Shown: positions 46,855-59,270 of the stretch, piece by piece
How positions within the stretch are numbered: position 1 is the stretch's first letter
Layout: the number at the start of each line of letters is the position of its first letter
Translations under genes and position numbers: made by a program
Assembly (NCBI GenBank): GCA_028023455.1
Contig: JAQFVV010000027.1
Coordinates: 11,087,288 to 11,151,287, forward strand
From: Epiperipatus broadwayi
Lineage: Eukaryota > Onychophora > Udeonychophora > Euonychophora > Peripatidae
Length of the DNA stretch: 64,000 bases
Direction of reading: 5' to 3'
The notes under the pieces: generated by a model
What the model saw: the letters and a program-made list of their open reading frames with translations, nothing else
Databases searched by the model: none
What the model was told of the DNA's origin: nothing

Positions 46855-49795
46855 TTATTATTGATCCACTGCAGAAACAAGAATTCTCTCCAATTTCATA
46901 TTCCTCCCATTCAGATTCTCTTTAAATTATTCTAGCAATCTTGCTTTTCTCATCCATCCATAACACATGTAATTTCTTTTGAGGTTTTTATATTATCTTG
47001 GGATCAAGTTTAAGATTTTAATTCACTCATTGTCACCTCTTCTAGCAAAATGGTCAACTGTTATATCTCAGAATTTTAATTCTTTCAATGTCAATACCAT
47101 TTTCTTACACCCATTTGTTTTGCATTCTATCCCTCCTTTCTTGCAAGATATATCTCTTTATACTTTATTGCGATTTGAAACTTCTATAATTCTACACTAC
47201 TAAGAGTTAATTAAGATATAAGATCAAATGTTAAAAATGGTAAAACAAATATATACAGGCATATTTCTGTTCAATATTTATATCAAAGCACTTATACATT
47301 TAACTCTATAATCAATTTCATTCATTAATTTGAATCTGCATTAATAATCTATCCAAGATATTTGCAATTGCCAATTTCTAATTTATTATCATTAGTCTTT
47401 TCTTTCTCTTTAAATGAAAAGGCAATGAATTTTTTTTTTTTTTTTTTTTTTTTTTGTCCTCCCTTCTTTCCTGCTTATAACAATTATAACAATTGTTAAT
47501 AAAGCTCTGAAGCATTTTTTAAAAACACATTAAATACAAAAACTAAATGACTTAAATAATCTCAAATAATTTCTCTTCAGCTTCCCATTTTATTCCACAA
47601 AATATTTCCTATAAATTTACAATAAGTTTTAGATATAGAATTAGTTTCCCTCTTATCTGAATCTTTTTAAATTAATATATTAATATATAATCGCTGTTGT
47701 TACATTTTAATATTCTTCAGAATTTGACAATATTTTGGGTCAATAGTTTAATAATTCCAGTTTTAATTGTTGAAGAAATGTTTACAAAACCAAATTTCTT
47801 TTTATAATCCACACATCTAAAGCAATCTTAGTTTCATTTTTTGTTTGTATAACTTCTTTTAATACTTGGAAGTGATTTATTGTGTTAAAATCACTTTTAA
47901 ACCAGTGTTCTTTTGTTTGGTTCAAATTTTATATAGACAAATTGTAATCGTCTTATAAAAGATCTTATACAAAAATGATGGAAGACTTATCACTTTATTT
48001 AAATATCACTGTTGTCCTTTCCCAACATGGCTAGCTTTATCATTTAGGCATATAATTTTCTCAAGCTTTTTGACCCGATTCTTTTAAAATAATAATTCCA
48101 TCCTTTCTTGGAATATTTTCTTTCTTTATACATTTAACTGCATTTTAAATTCATTCAAAATATGACAATTCAAAAAAAGTATGTAGAAGTTAATTTGTTT
48201 CCTTGTTCTTTATTATGCATTTATTAATAACAATGAATAACCTAATATCCAGTTTAAACAATATAAGACAAAAGCAGATTTCCATTTTACTGCCATTTGA
48301 TGTAAATTTGAAAAATCATTGATTACAAGAGGCATATAAAATCTCTATAATTAATATTTGAATCCTCAACTTCATTCTGGTTTCTGCCTTTATCAACAAA
48401 GCCTAAGATTACACCAGATGATAGTAGAATGGAGAGCTGCTTTTTATCATATATTGTTTAAGCTGAATGTTTGGATGATTTGTTATTATTAATATTTGTA
48501 GTTAGGAAAATAAAGTGCCCACAGTTAATAAACAACTGATGTTATTAAAATATAGTTATTGAATTGGTTTTAGAACTTTGTAACTGTTCGAGCAAATTGA
48601 TTTGGATTACTGGACACGTATATACATTTCTTCCAATTATCAATTCCAGGCCTCACTGATAAATGCATAAACCAGAAATCAGTATAGGGATAGAGTTCAA
48701 CTACTAAAGATAGTAATTTTACTCAAGCTTACAATAGATCTTAGTAAAGTGAAGAGCTACTTTTGTTTTATTATGTAATTCTTAGTAAACCTTTTCCCTA
48801 CATTTCATTATGTAATTCTTCTTTTTAGTGCTAATGCCATCTCATCTCCTAGTTGAAACCATTTTATTTCCAACACCAAAAATACTGTTTTATATTTTTG
48901 AGACTATAAATCTCTTTTATTACTTTCATTAATTCAATTACATCATTCATATCATTTTACAATTCAATTCTTCTGATAGGATCATTTTAATATTTTATTC
49001 ATATTTATTCTTTTCATATGTTGCCTTATATCAGCTGAAAATTCACTGGTGAATACTGATTTTTGTACCAGCTATTTATGCAGCTGATCTTAGTAAAGTA
49101 TTAGTTATCTTTTTACTGATCCCAATCAAATCTGAACTTTCATCAAAATCCATTAATATTTTGAACAATTCGCAAATACTAGTTTAAATTCACTGGAATA
49201 TTTATGCAGATTAAATATATCAACTGTTAAATATGATTTTCTTAATAACTACTTTCTCATTAGCTTTGCATTAACACCTAACCTCACAAATCAATGATCA
49301 CTTCTTATGTTGAGTTTATTAAATACATTTTAGTCTTAAATGCATATTTTCAGTTCAACTACCACTTAATTCTTTCATATTCACTTTCATTTTGGATTTT
49401 TTTTATTAAAAAAATTTGTAACATATATGTTTGTTTTTTTTTCCAGAAAATTTTACAATTATTTTCTCTTATTTCTACAAATTTACCCAAGTCATTTTCA
49501 CTAAATAAAAATCTACTACTTCTTGATTAGGAAAAAAATCTAAATTATCTGCATTTACTATTTTCCATTAAGTTCAACTAATTAATTGCCACTCTTATCT
49601 GATATAGCATCAATCTTCACAATGTTTTTCATTCATTTTTTAATTTGTAATAAACTTTAATTATACTTGTATATTCAATATTTGTATTCACTTTTCAAAT
49701 CAATTATCTTTACATCTTTCCTTTTAACTTCACAAAGACCAACAAAATTTTATTTAATACCAAATAAATCTTCCAATTCCTGCCATCTTTGTGTC
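46855..49795 (-). mobile_element. RTE-like LINE copy E, old, near full length
   Basis: A highly diverged minus-strand copy collinear with copies B and C. The 3' end (plus strand TTGATCCACTGCAGAAAC) is at 46860; the thumb region lies around 47040-47400, RT core around 47580-48210, RT N-terminus around 48800-49270. Unlike the other copies it retains endonuclease relics: reverse-strand FVGLCEVKRKDVKIIDLKSE near 49760-49700 keeps the L-x-E catalytic-type motif of APE endonucleases. T26 at 47430-47455 and a ~550-bp nested insertion interrupt it. Full of stops. Confidence 0.75.
48214..48766. mobile_element. ~550-bp insertion nested in LINE copy E
   Basis: LINE sequence stops at about 48213 and resumes at about 48767 with TTTATTATG on both sides, a candidate target duplication. 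Inside, reverse-strand GTAATCAATG and CATCAAATGGCA match the repeat near 37910. Ends are approximate and no ORF is present. Confidence 0.45.
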
Positions 49796-50268
49796 ATTTC
49801 GAATGATAGCCTAGGTTCACAATCAAGAATTCTTAGCATCCTCTGATGACTTACAAATGTCCATTAAGATTATCAATATTCTGGCACACGGATGTTTCGA
49901 TTAAAAACTATGAGGAACTGATAATAAAGATCAGAATTTATTGATTTTAAAATCAGAAGTAAAAACTAATAAATTCACTGTATTGGCTCTGACATGTGTT
50001 GTGGAAGCAGGTGTGTTCATTTAACATAATTGCAGTAAGAATATACAGAGTGAGAATAAGGAATTTACCCAGCAGTTTCTTTAATATATCTTCCAGTTGT
50101 TGAATTATCTGTTTTTAAATATTTAAAATGTCATCTATTCAGATTTATAGAAAAATAGTATGAACTATGTGAGTTATATCATTCATCTTTTTGTTATCTA
50201 TTAAATAATATATGCTATGTTTTTTTAGAATAAAATTTGGATTTTTTATGAATTTTTATTTAAATAAC
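49796..50268. other. AT-rich sequence, nothing recognised
   Basis: It may hold the 5' end of LINE copy E; no clear boundary. Confidence 0.35.
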
Positions 50269-51150
50269 ATTTTTAATACAATTAAACACAGCCATTCAAG
50301 CTATTACGCAGGTGCTTTTTCTGAGTGTAAATAATAAATGAATAAATTCCATTCGCAACACAAGATATAGTATTTAGGAAAGAATAAAATGAATCCACTT
50401 ATTCAATCCGACCCAAATGTATATATATGGGCAAATCTTAAGTATTGGAAGTGAAAGTGTGAGAATAGATCACTCACTTTAAACAACTGTCTATGATATC
50501 CGAGTAAATGACGTCGACGAAATTACATAGAATTTACTGAACGTCACTCTCAAATGAAGCTTAAACATATGTAAATAAACATTTATTTATATAGCGCTCT
50601 GCTTGATAATTTTTAATACAATTAAACACAGCCATTCAAGCTATTACACAGGTGCTTTTTCTGAGTGTAAATAATAAATGAATAAATTCCACTCGCAACA
50701 CAAGATATAGTATTTAGGAAAGAATAAAATGAGTAATAGCTTGAATGGCTGTGTTTAATTGTATTAAAAATTATCAAGCAGAGCGCTATATAAATAAATG
50801 TTTATTTACATATGTTTAAGCTTCATTTGAGAGTGACGTTCAGTAAATTCTATGTAATTTCGTCGACGTCATTTACTCGGATATCATAGACAGTTGTTTA
50901 AATTTGAGTGATCTATTCTCACACTTTCACTTCCAATACTTAAGATTTGCTCATATATATACATTTGGGTCGGATTGAATAAGTGGATTCATTTTATTCT
51001 TTCCTAAATACTATATCTTGTGTTGCGAGCGGAATTTATTCATTTATTATTTACACTCAGAAAAAGCACCTGCGTAATAGCTTGAATGGCTGTGTTTAAT
51101 TGTATTAAAAATTATCAAGCAGAGCGCTATATAAATAAATGTTTATTTAA
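50269..51150. repeat. Long near-perfect palindrome (379-bp arms)
   Basis: The left arm 50269-50647 is almost the exact reverse complement of 50732-51110, with an 84-bp spacer; only scattered mismatches are visible. The left arm itself contains a direct repeat: a unit beginning TTTTTAATACAATTAAACAC starts at 50268 and again at 50610. The segment ATAAATGTTTATTT with TATATAGCGCTCTGCTTGAT occurs three times in total, the last at 51111-51150. Landmarks include GTCGACG and CATTTACTCGGATATCATAG. No ORF. Could be a foldback element, a recent inverted duplication or an assembly artefact. Confidence 0.88.
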
Positions 51151-51215
51151 ATAACATTTATAACTTTATCTTTCTTACTGCATTGCCAAATCCATATAAT
51201 ATTAAGTCATCAATG

Positions 51216-51393
51216 CTCTTTATTACTGTTTTACAATGCTTTTATTCCAACCCCTAATAGTTTAGATTGCCCCAGCAATCTTCTTCAGAACTTTTATTTT
51301 TAATTCCAACCCTTAAGTTCTGAAGAAGACTGCTGGCGCAATCAAAACTGTCAGATGGTTGGAATAAAAACATTGTAAAACAGTAATAAAGAC
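51216..51393. repeat. Foldback with 76-77-bp arms and 25-bp loop
   Basis: The left arm (51216-51291: CTCTTTATTACTGTTTTACA ... CAATCTTCTTCAGAAC) pairs with 51317-51393 (GTTCTGAAGAAGACTGCTGG ... CAGTAATAAAGAC). The transcript would form a long hairpin. Confidence 0.85.
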
Positions 51394-51466
51394 CATATAT
51401 GATTTAATATTATACAAATAACATTTAATTTTCCCCCCTCAGTTTATTAGATTTTGCAAAGAAATA

Positions 51467-51646
51467 ATGGCATTAAATCTTATACAAAATCAAGCATCAG
51501 CAATTCTAATTTCTAGGCTATTGGACTCAAGTAGTTCCAATTCATATTTTATTCAAAATTTATCTTTGGAAGATGAACTAATTCCTCTAGCAGTGAAAAA
51601 AAAAAAAACAAAGAAAGAACAAACAACCTGTATCTACAGAAGCTAG
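51467..51646 (+). CDS. 59-codon ORF, unknown
   Basis: ATG to TAG: MALNLIQNQASAILISRLLD, a Ser-rich stretch, LSLEDELIPLAVKKKKTKKE and a short tail. Reads somewhat like protein, but there is no homologue I know and no flanking splice evidence. It may be a chance ORF or an element remnant. Confidence 0.2.
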   Translation: MALNLIQNQASAILISRLLDSSSSNSYFIQNLSLEDELIPLAVKKKKTKKEQTTCIYRS

Positions 51647-52443
51647 CAGTATAACAGGTTCTTTTTCCTGAGAACTTCCAAACAAAAATTGAAAGAATGA
51701 GTGGGTACAGGTCTTTTCATTAAATCTCCAGACCCGATGTTATTCATTACATGTATATATTAGATTAAACATTTTATTTATTTTTCAATAAAACAAATTA
51801 GCAATAATATTATTAGTATAATTAAATAAATATGCCAATAAAAAAAAAAATGCAAAATTAGAAAAATGACACACAAATTGTCTTTATTTTTTTTTTGCTG
51901 CTTTGACACAAATTTCTTCAGTTCAGTTGGGTGATATCTGGGAGTCAAATCAGCAGTAAAGCTGAGGCAACCTTATTTTGCAGACATAATTCATAATTTA
52001 TTATTCTAGCTGCATTTCAATAATAAAAAAATACCAGCCACCAAAAATAAATATTTTAACCGACTTATAGAGCAGTGCAACATAAAATTCAAAGCATCAT
52101 ATCAGATGCATATACAACGAGTAGTTGATGAAACAATCTCTAAATTTAGTAGTAACAATACAATGAATGTGATAATATGATCACTCAAAAGCAATAAAAT
52201 TAAAGTTTGAATGGCAGGTCTGTGCTAGTCATAATGAATATGTGCACCATATGAAGTTATACATAGATAAAAAATGCAACTAAAAAATGTTAGCTAATGT
52301 CTGGAAACTCAAGCTACACTTTTCAGTAGTTTTCCAATATTCAAAAAAAAAATGTATTGTCTGCTTAAAAATAAAAGGTATGAAAGGTTTTGGCTATGTG
52401 AAGTGATGATCATATAGCAAAAGTGCTCAAAGAATCTGCTTTA
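51647..52443. other. AT-rich sequence, nothing recognised
   Basis: No supported feature. Confidence 0.4.
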
Positions 52444-52605
52444 TTACTTATCAACTAAAATTGAGATAGGCAATGCATGTCTCCAAACTCCACCACAGTT
52501 TCTACAGAAATGTTGACCAGTATACCAACTCCAGCCAACATATTTCTGTGTAAATACTTCAACTTTGTGATCAGAAGAGAATGAGTCATGAATAATTCTG
52601 TTGGG
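52444..52605 (-). CDS. Cys/Trp-rich C-terminal exon-like ORF, unknown family
   Basis: A stop-to-stop minus-strand frame of 53 codons ending in TAA: IIHDSFSSDHKVEVFTQKYV, GWSWYTGQHFCRNCGGVWRH, ALPISILVDK. Four Trp-rich or Tyr-rich positions and a C-x-x-C pair make this look like a genuine folded domain and its natural C-terminus. A CAG that could serve as acceptor precedes the second line of codons (AACAG at about 52597). It may be the last exon of a gene or pseudogene whose other pieces lie at 54170-55240. I do not recognise the family. Confidence 0.4.
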   Translation of the reverse strand, partial: PNRIIHDSFSSDHKVEVFTQKYVGWSWYTGQHFCRNCGGVWRHALPISILVDK

Positions 52606-54169
52606 TTACATTTTCATTTTTATTTATACGTTTATTTTGTCATATGATTGTAATAACATTTTATTATGTGCAAGCAATCATTTTATAATAATCCCTTGAT
52701 ATTATATTTTAGATGGATTCTCCTTGATAAAATAAAATCATTTTCACATGAAAAGTAAGACAGATAATAAAAAGAGTATTATTATTATTATTAATATTCT
52801 ATAGTGTGCTAAATCTAATCATTTTCTTTGTTTAGCTAGATTATGTATTAAATCTGAGTCACTTATAGCTTGAAGAGTTTTTAGATTTCTCTTCATTCAT
52901 TTATATACTTTCTAGATAAAATAAGATATCAATGTCTTTATTTTTTTGAAATGAATTATCATAGGTAAATTACATTATATACCATTTTATTGAAAATTTT
53001 ATAAGGAATGTAGAAATTTTGAAAAAATAAAATTAATTTTAAAAAACAATTTTTTTTTTTTATTATTATTATTTGGAATATGCATTGACTATTTTTTCAG
53101 CTTTATTATATTCCTTGATATTTTATCTTTGTGAGTTTAAAAACTTTATGATTTGTGTATAATGTAAATTGAAGTTATCTTAAAAATTATGTCTTAAATC
53201 AATTCTCCAAAAATCCAATATGGTTGCCATGACAAATAGAGATAAAGCCTCAAAGATAAATCAAAGAATCAATTTTCAGTTAATAACAAAATTCTTTCAG
53301 TAGATATACTATAATACAGCTGTTTTTCAATTTTTTCTAATACGGACCTGCTATATTCAATTTGGTATTTTTTTCTTGTAACCCCACTACTTTATATACT
53401 TTGTATCAGCCAAATATTGTAGGAAATTGTTAAATATTCAGCAGTTCAAAGATATAATACAAATAATCTAAATATCTGATTGTACGAGCACATATGCATA
53501 TGAATGTTGTTTTTATATTTTTTTAATATACCATAATAAATAAAAATTTAATCTCATTAAATTTAAAAATTAAAAATCAACAAATATACAAAATGAAAAT
53601 GCAGTTAATCTTTTACATTAAAACTGCAAAATAAAATAATACTAGTCTAGAATAAGAAAAAATATTTTTGAAAGACACTTTACTTGGAAAATAATATGAC
53701 ATTACTATTTTTCTTCCTAAAAAATAGTTTTTAGAAAAATTAAATCATTAATATCATTATTATACAGCATTTTCATTTGGATGTAAATTTTTAAATTTAA
53801 AAAAAAAGGGGGTACTTGACATTTTTCTTCCCCGTTAAATTAACTTAAAAATAAATATAAATTCAAAAACAAAATTATAGCACTATGATTTTACTAGTAC
53901 ATTTCCAAGAATTAATAATGTTTGCAAACTTGCAAAAAATTTAAGAAATAGACATAAAAGTTAAAAGGATAATTTTTTTTTTTTGAAGATTAAAGCTAAA
54001 AATAAACTTTCATTGAATATTAATGGCACTAGTGAATAAAGCACTTTAAAAAAATGTACTAAATTCTTTTAATATTGATATTATATGTCTTTAGGAAATT
54101 AAAAGTACAGTAAATAATTAACACTTTTTATACATTAAATAATACAAAGTGTTATAATGTTGCTCATTA
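52606..54169. other. AT-rich sequence, nothing recognised
   Basis: If the minus-strand pieces on either side belong to one gene, this would be an intron. No feature seen. Confidence 0.35.
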
Positions 54170-54290
54170 CTATATTTCATAGTATCCCTGAAATACAATT
54201 GCAGTAGCATCCAATGCCTCAGCAATCAAATATAGTTGGTCAAATCCTGATATTTCTTTTATGAGAGAGGACAGTTTAAGACTTCTTTTG
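54170..54290 (-). pseudogene. Coding-like fragment, unknown
   Basis: Minus strand: KRSLKLSSLIKEISGFDQLY, then LIAEALDATAIVFQGYYEI and a TAG. A similar but more broken arrangement (VKDISDLPDFNNCQIVV, stop, LAGALVP) lies near 54830-54755, suggesting a diverged duplicate. Confidence 0.35.
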
Positions 54291-54299
54291 GCAATTATT

Positions 54300-54989
54300 A
54301 GATATAAATTTTGCCAATAATTGGGAAAATGTATGCAGTGATGCATACAATTTCATGTTTCAGACCATCTATTGTCCAATTTTTATACTTGTGATTTCAA
54401 AAAACCATGGGAGTTTTTCCATAAATATTCTTAGTGTGTTTATTGTCTGATTCTTATGCTTATACATTATCAACATTACCTTATAGCATTCATATCAGAA
54501 ATCAATAGCAGCTATCATTAATGTTTTGATCTGTGCTAATCACAACAAATTGTTTGGATAGTCATTACAATGTTCAAATATGTGTTGATCTCTACAATAA
54601 TTTATTCTACTTTGATGTAATACTTTTAATTATATTTCTTCATAAATTTTAATAGTCTCTTTCTCAATTAGCATTTGATTTGTTTCTTATCTGAGATGAA
54701 TGCAATTAATATCCCTGAAATTAAGTTGAAACATTTAACAAATTCTCAGTTTTGGGCACTAATGCCCCAGCTAATCAGATAACAACTATCTGACAATTAT
54801 TAAAATCAGGCAAGTCTGAAATATCTTTTACATTGGCTTAAGAAACTGCTATCAATTTCCTATCAAATACACTTTAAAATCTCCTTAGAATTTTATTCAA
54901 AAAAGGAAAAACATGCTACATTGACAAAAATATCCATGATATGAAAAATATTGACAATATGATGGATGTTCCAATTGTTTTATTCAGTT
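54300..54989 (-). pseudogene. Degenerate region with a second related fragment
   Basis: Contains the broken VKDISDLPDFNNCQIVV frame near 54830-54755 between the two better fragments. Otherwise AT-rich and interrupted by stops. Confidence 0.25.
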
Positions 54990-55240
54990 CCTGTGTGTAT
55001 GAGCGAGGTTTTACAGACTCTCTTCGACATCTTTGACATAATTTTTCCAATTCTATTATTCCAGAGACAATGTTCTGCTTTATATTTTCAATCTATGATA
55101 TGGTGTCTTTTAATTCCTTCTACAATGTGGATGCTAGTTTAATACCTTCTTGACCAATGAATAATTTCCTTATTTTTTTACTAATAATTTCTGCAAAAAT
55201 GTTATATTTTTAATTAATAATAATTTATTATTATATATCC
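54990..55240 (-). pseudogene. Coding-like fragment with two stops, acceptor-like start
   Basis: One minus-strand frame runs SKKIRKLFIGQEGIKLASTL, stop, KELKDTIS, stop, IENIKQNIVSGIIELEKLCQ, RCRRESVKPRSYTQELNKTI, GTSI. Both stops are TAG, one base from CAG (Gln). A TTTTTGCAG acceptor-like site begins the frame. The heptad-like helix followed by TIGTS faintly recalls apolipoprotein-L-type proteins, which I cannot confirm. Probably a decayed gene. Confidence 0.4.
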
Positions 55241-57689
55241 GAGTAAAACTGTAAACTGTATTTTTGATAAAAAGAAATGATGATATTTACCAAAAGCAAA
55301 GCAACAAATACACGTTTAATTTGCCAAATGCAAAAAAATTTGGCATTAGAACTGTGATACTTTGATTAGATATATATATCTTCCTTATGCCAGCAAATCA
55401 AATATTTTATAGCTAGTTACAAATGAGACCTTAATATGAGTTAAATTTAGCCAAAATCTCAGATTTTCAAAAATTTAAATTATTAGCTTAAATATCATAA
55501 CATAAGTAAAAGATGGCCAATTGATATATGTAATATTTAAATCCATCCTATATAAAAATAAAAAAATCAGAAATTGATGGCAGTAATCTGTATGCATTGC
55601 CATCATACAGAGTTAGTTATGAAATGAATACAAAACAGATTTCTGCTGATAAATGTTTGACCATAATTAAGCATTATGTGATACAAAATATAAAGATGTC
55701 CCTTCCAAACATTTCATTTACCATTAATTAGCATAATCAAAATCAAGTCATTTTAGACCTTGCATTAAATTAAATGTAGCTTCACAAAAATTTATTAAAT
55801 ATACTGTCCCGCAATTAAAAATACTGTAAACAGAAGCAAGAAAATATTTGTAGATTTTAATTTCAATATACAGTATTATAACATATTACAATTGCAGTAT
55901 ATTACTTTTATCAAAAAGTCACATTAAGTATAAAAAGAATGCTATAAATAGAGTTCCCTATAATTTAGCAACTGTTATCATCTGAACAAAATTACAAATA
56001 CTTTTTAAGTTTTCAAGATCTCTTTGATTTATTTAAATGATATTGTTTTATTTAATATAGAATACCCATACATTTTAAGAAAAATAAACATAGATAAACA
56101 CATAAATGCAATAATTTTAAAATAAAATTTAAAGTAAGTACAAATAAAAATCTGTAAACTGATAAATATGACATGAATGCTACTATTATATTTTGCCCTT
56201 TGATTAAAAAACAACAACAAATTTTCATTTCTGCAGCATGTAGCAACAAAAAACTAATCTAAAGCTTTCATGTCTATAGCATGTAGAAACATAATAATTT
56301 GTCTAAGGATAAAGATTTAATTGGCAAGAGATGGCTTCCTTATCTCTAAATAAACAGATATGTAGCAATATTATCTAAAAATAGGTTTAAATGAATTTTT
56401 AAACATATATAATTTTTACTATTATTATTATATAAAAGCAAACATACAATATTAAAATTAATATATATTTGTAATTCCCAGCATTGTATAGGTTCTTTAA
56501 AAATAAGTTTATAAAGAGAAGGCAACAGATGTGGAGGGGGAATAAAAGAACGGTAATGTATTACTTAAACCACTAAACATCACATGATCACTATCTCATA
56601 CTAGCACAATAATTGTTTAATAACAATTATACACAAAACTTCTTAATTGAGAAATGTATTACTTCTTAATTGAGAAAAATTCCTAATCCAGAAAAGCTCA
56701 AAAACCGTACATGCTGGAATAACAATATTGCACCTGTCACTGTAATATACATAAAAAAAAATAATAATAATTTGTTTTTAAAGATAAATGAAAAGTCATT
56801 ATTTTTGTTTTTATCAAAAATGAACAAACTAATATGTTTCTCTTTTAATTGAAAATAAAAATCTCTTACTGCACCAATTATAATAAAATTCATCTTTTTA
56901 GGCTTTTTCAAAAATAAATGGATTTTTTTTGTTGTTGTTAAACTACAATGAGATTTATGTATCCATTTTCATTTAACTCCTCCAAAAACCTCTATGGATT
57001 TCAAAAAACTTGGGAAATACATATCCAAGATAGAAATATTTTTAAAAATTATATAAACATATTAAGACATTAGACAAATATAACTTAACTCTTTTTCATA
57101 ACTCTTTTTGTGATGATTATTGACGATGATAAAATATAAAAAGATATAATTTCTAGTATCTGCAGTCATGTGTTGCAATGATCATAGAAACAAGCTTTAC
57201 TAATGTGAACATTATAATAACTTTTAAAATCTATAAAATTAAAATAAAATAAAATTCTATTTTTAAAATTTTTATACATTATTTTTTTCAAACCATGGAT
57301 AAGTAAATCAGTTTTGAGACAGTGAATGGGAATGAAGTCCTGTAAATTCTAATTGGAAGTTTAGCCTGCAGTTTATTTTTTAATAAAATAAATAATTTTT
57401 AAAAATCTTTAAAAAAAATATCTATATTTTATATATATAAATAAGACAACTGGGTAATTTTACAATCCTATGTTCCTAAGTAAACATGTAGCTATTCATT
57501 CACAAGAGTAATCATGATAAATGAGAATATCTGATATATTTTAAATAGGATAAACTTCACCTATTTCTACAGAAAAACAAAATTAATTTTCGTTAAAATT
57601 GATCAATATGAATGTTGTATTTATTATATATTGGACTATTTCCATCATCTAATATTAAATATTGAATGTCTTTAGAAAAATTTAACTTT
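55241..57689. other. AT-rich sequence, nothing recognised
   Basis: Only a 23-bp tandem duplication (ACTTCTTAATTGAGAAA, 56637-56682). ORFs here are low-complexity. Confidence 0.45.
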
Positions 57690-57850
57690 ATTTAAATTTT
57701 CCAATAGCACACATTTCTTCTATCTTCTTCAGGTGTTGCTGGCCTGACCTGTGACAGAACTAACATGGAAATCAAATCTGGATTCTTATATCCTTGAATA
57801 TTGAATTTTAAGGTAACGCTCTAAACCAATTGAGCCATCCTGCCATTACT
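57690..57850 (-). mobile_element. tRNA-derived SINE
   Basis: Reverse strand: box A-like GATGGCTCAATTGGTTTAGA, box B-like GATTTGATTTCC, then body CACCTGAAGAAGATAG and TGTGTGCTATTGG. Same layout and 3' motif as the plus-strand copy at 15413. Confidence 0.7.
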
Positions 57851-59270
57851 TCATAATAGATGATACAAATAGTCCAATATACAATTAAAATATCATTACC
57901 ACAAACCTTCAGGAAAACAATGATCAACATGATGTTTATAAAATAATTATTTTTCTTTATAATCCAAGAGAATTTCATATAAATCTATTGTGTTATAATT
58001 TATAAATTACAAATTGACAAAACATGTGACAATATTTAAATAGCTCTCTGCTTTCACAATATTTACATGCCAGATTTAAATCTTTAATATTATGCAACCT
58101 CAACTGTTAATGCAAACTTTATCAAATTGAGAATATAGAACTTAATTTATTACAACCTCGTGGAACCAGCAAATGGTGCAAAAAATCAAGCAATCTTCTG
58201 TTTCCTGTAACCAAATTTTTACAAAAGAAAATAATACAATGACTTCTCTAACTTACGTAATTAAATTCTATCAGTAAATAGTATTTTGCAGTTGGCTCAT
58301 TATTGAGGTCACTAAAATATAATATTTACTGACCTAGTGTCAGGTTTGTTGTAATTGGGCTGATAAGGGAATAAGTAAACTTAGGTTTAAAATTTTAACA
58401 GGTTGGGAATATCAGATCATTAATTTAGATAATGTAAGAATAAAACATCAATGCTTAACAGAAGAAGAAAAGATTAACAGCCAGACATTAAAATCTAGAA
58501 ATCAGTTTGGCGTTATCATTTTATGCCATCAATTACTTGTTTATATTGTACCTAATTGAAATATCACTTAGTTCCAAGAGGTAATCAAGGTTATCTTAGC
58601 TTAACCTTTTGTTTGAAAATTTTGGATTTAAAAAAAAATAATGATGATAAAAATAGAAATTAACTTAGTTAATTATTAAAATAGGATAATCTAAATATTT
58701 TAATAATGTCAGTTGGTTTGATAAGGGATGTTAGGTAATAATTTAACATAAGCAAATGTTAAAAAATAATTGTGAATTGATAAATAGTATTAAATGTATT
58801 CTAAAATAACTACCGTATAATCCATTCTAATGTCTAAAGAATAATAATAAGATATTATTATTAAGTTGGAATACCTAAGTAATGAATTTTTAAAAAAATG
58901 ATATGTAAGTTTTTATTTAAAAAAATAGGAATATTAGTTATTAGTTTTGTAGTTTAGCATTCCAGTTATAAAAATTATTTGGATTAAATATTTATTAACA
59001 TTTTATTGTTGTAATTCTAAAAATAATTTTAAACAATTAAGGTAAAGCCAGATGTATTGAGAATATGTGCATGCATAGACATGGAAACATAAAAATAAAA
59101 AAATAATTTAACTCCCATATTGTTTAAAATAAGTAAATAAAGCAAATGTGTGGATAAAATTATTTTTAATGTAATATTTAAGGGTTTAATAAAGGGTATA
59201 ACTTTAAATTTTATATTTCTTACTATTGTGTTGTATAAAATATCATAAAATAAAAAAAAAACAATTGTTG
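57851..59270. other. AT-rich sequence, nothing recognised
   Basis: No supported feature. Confidence 0.4.
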
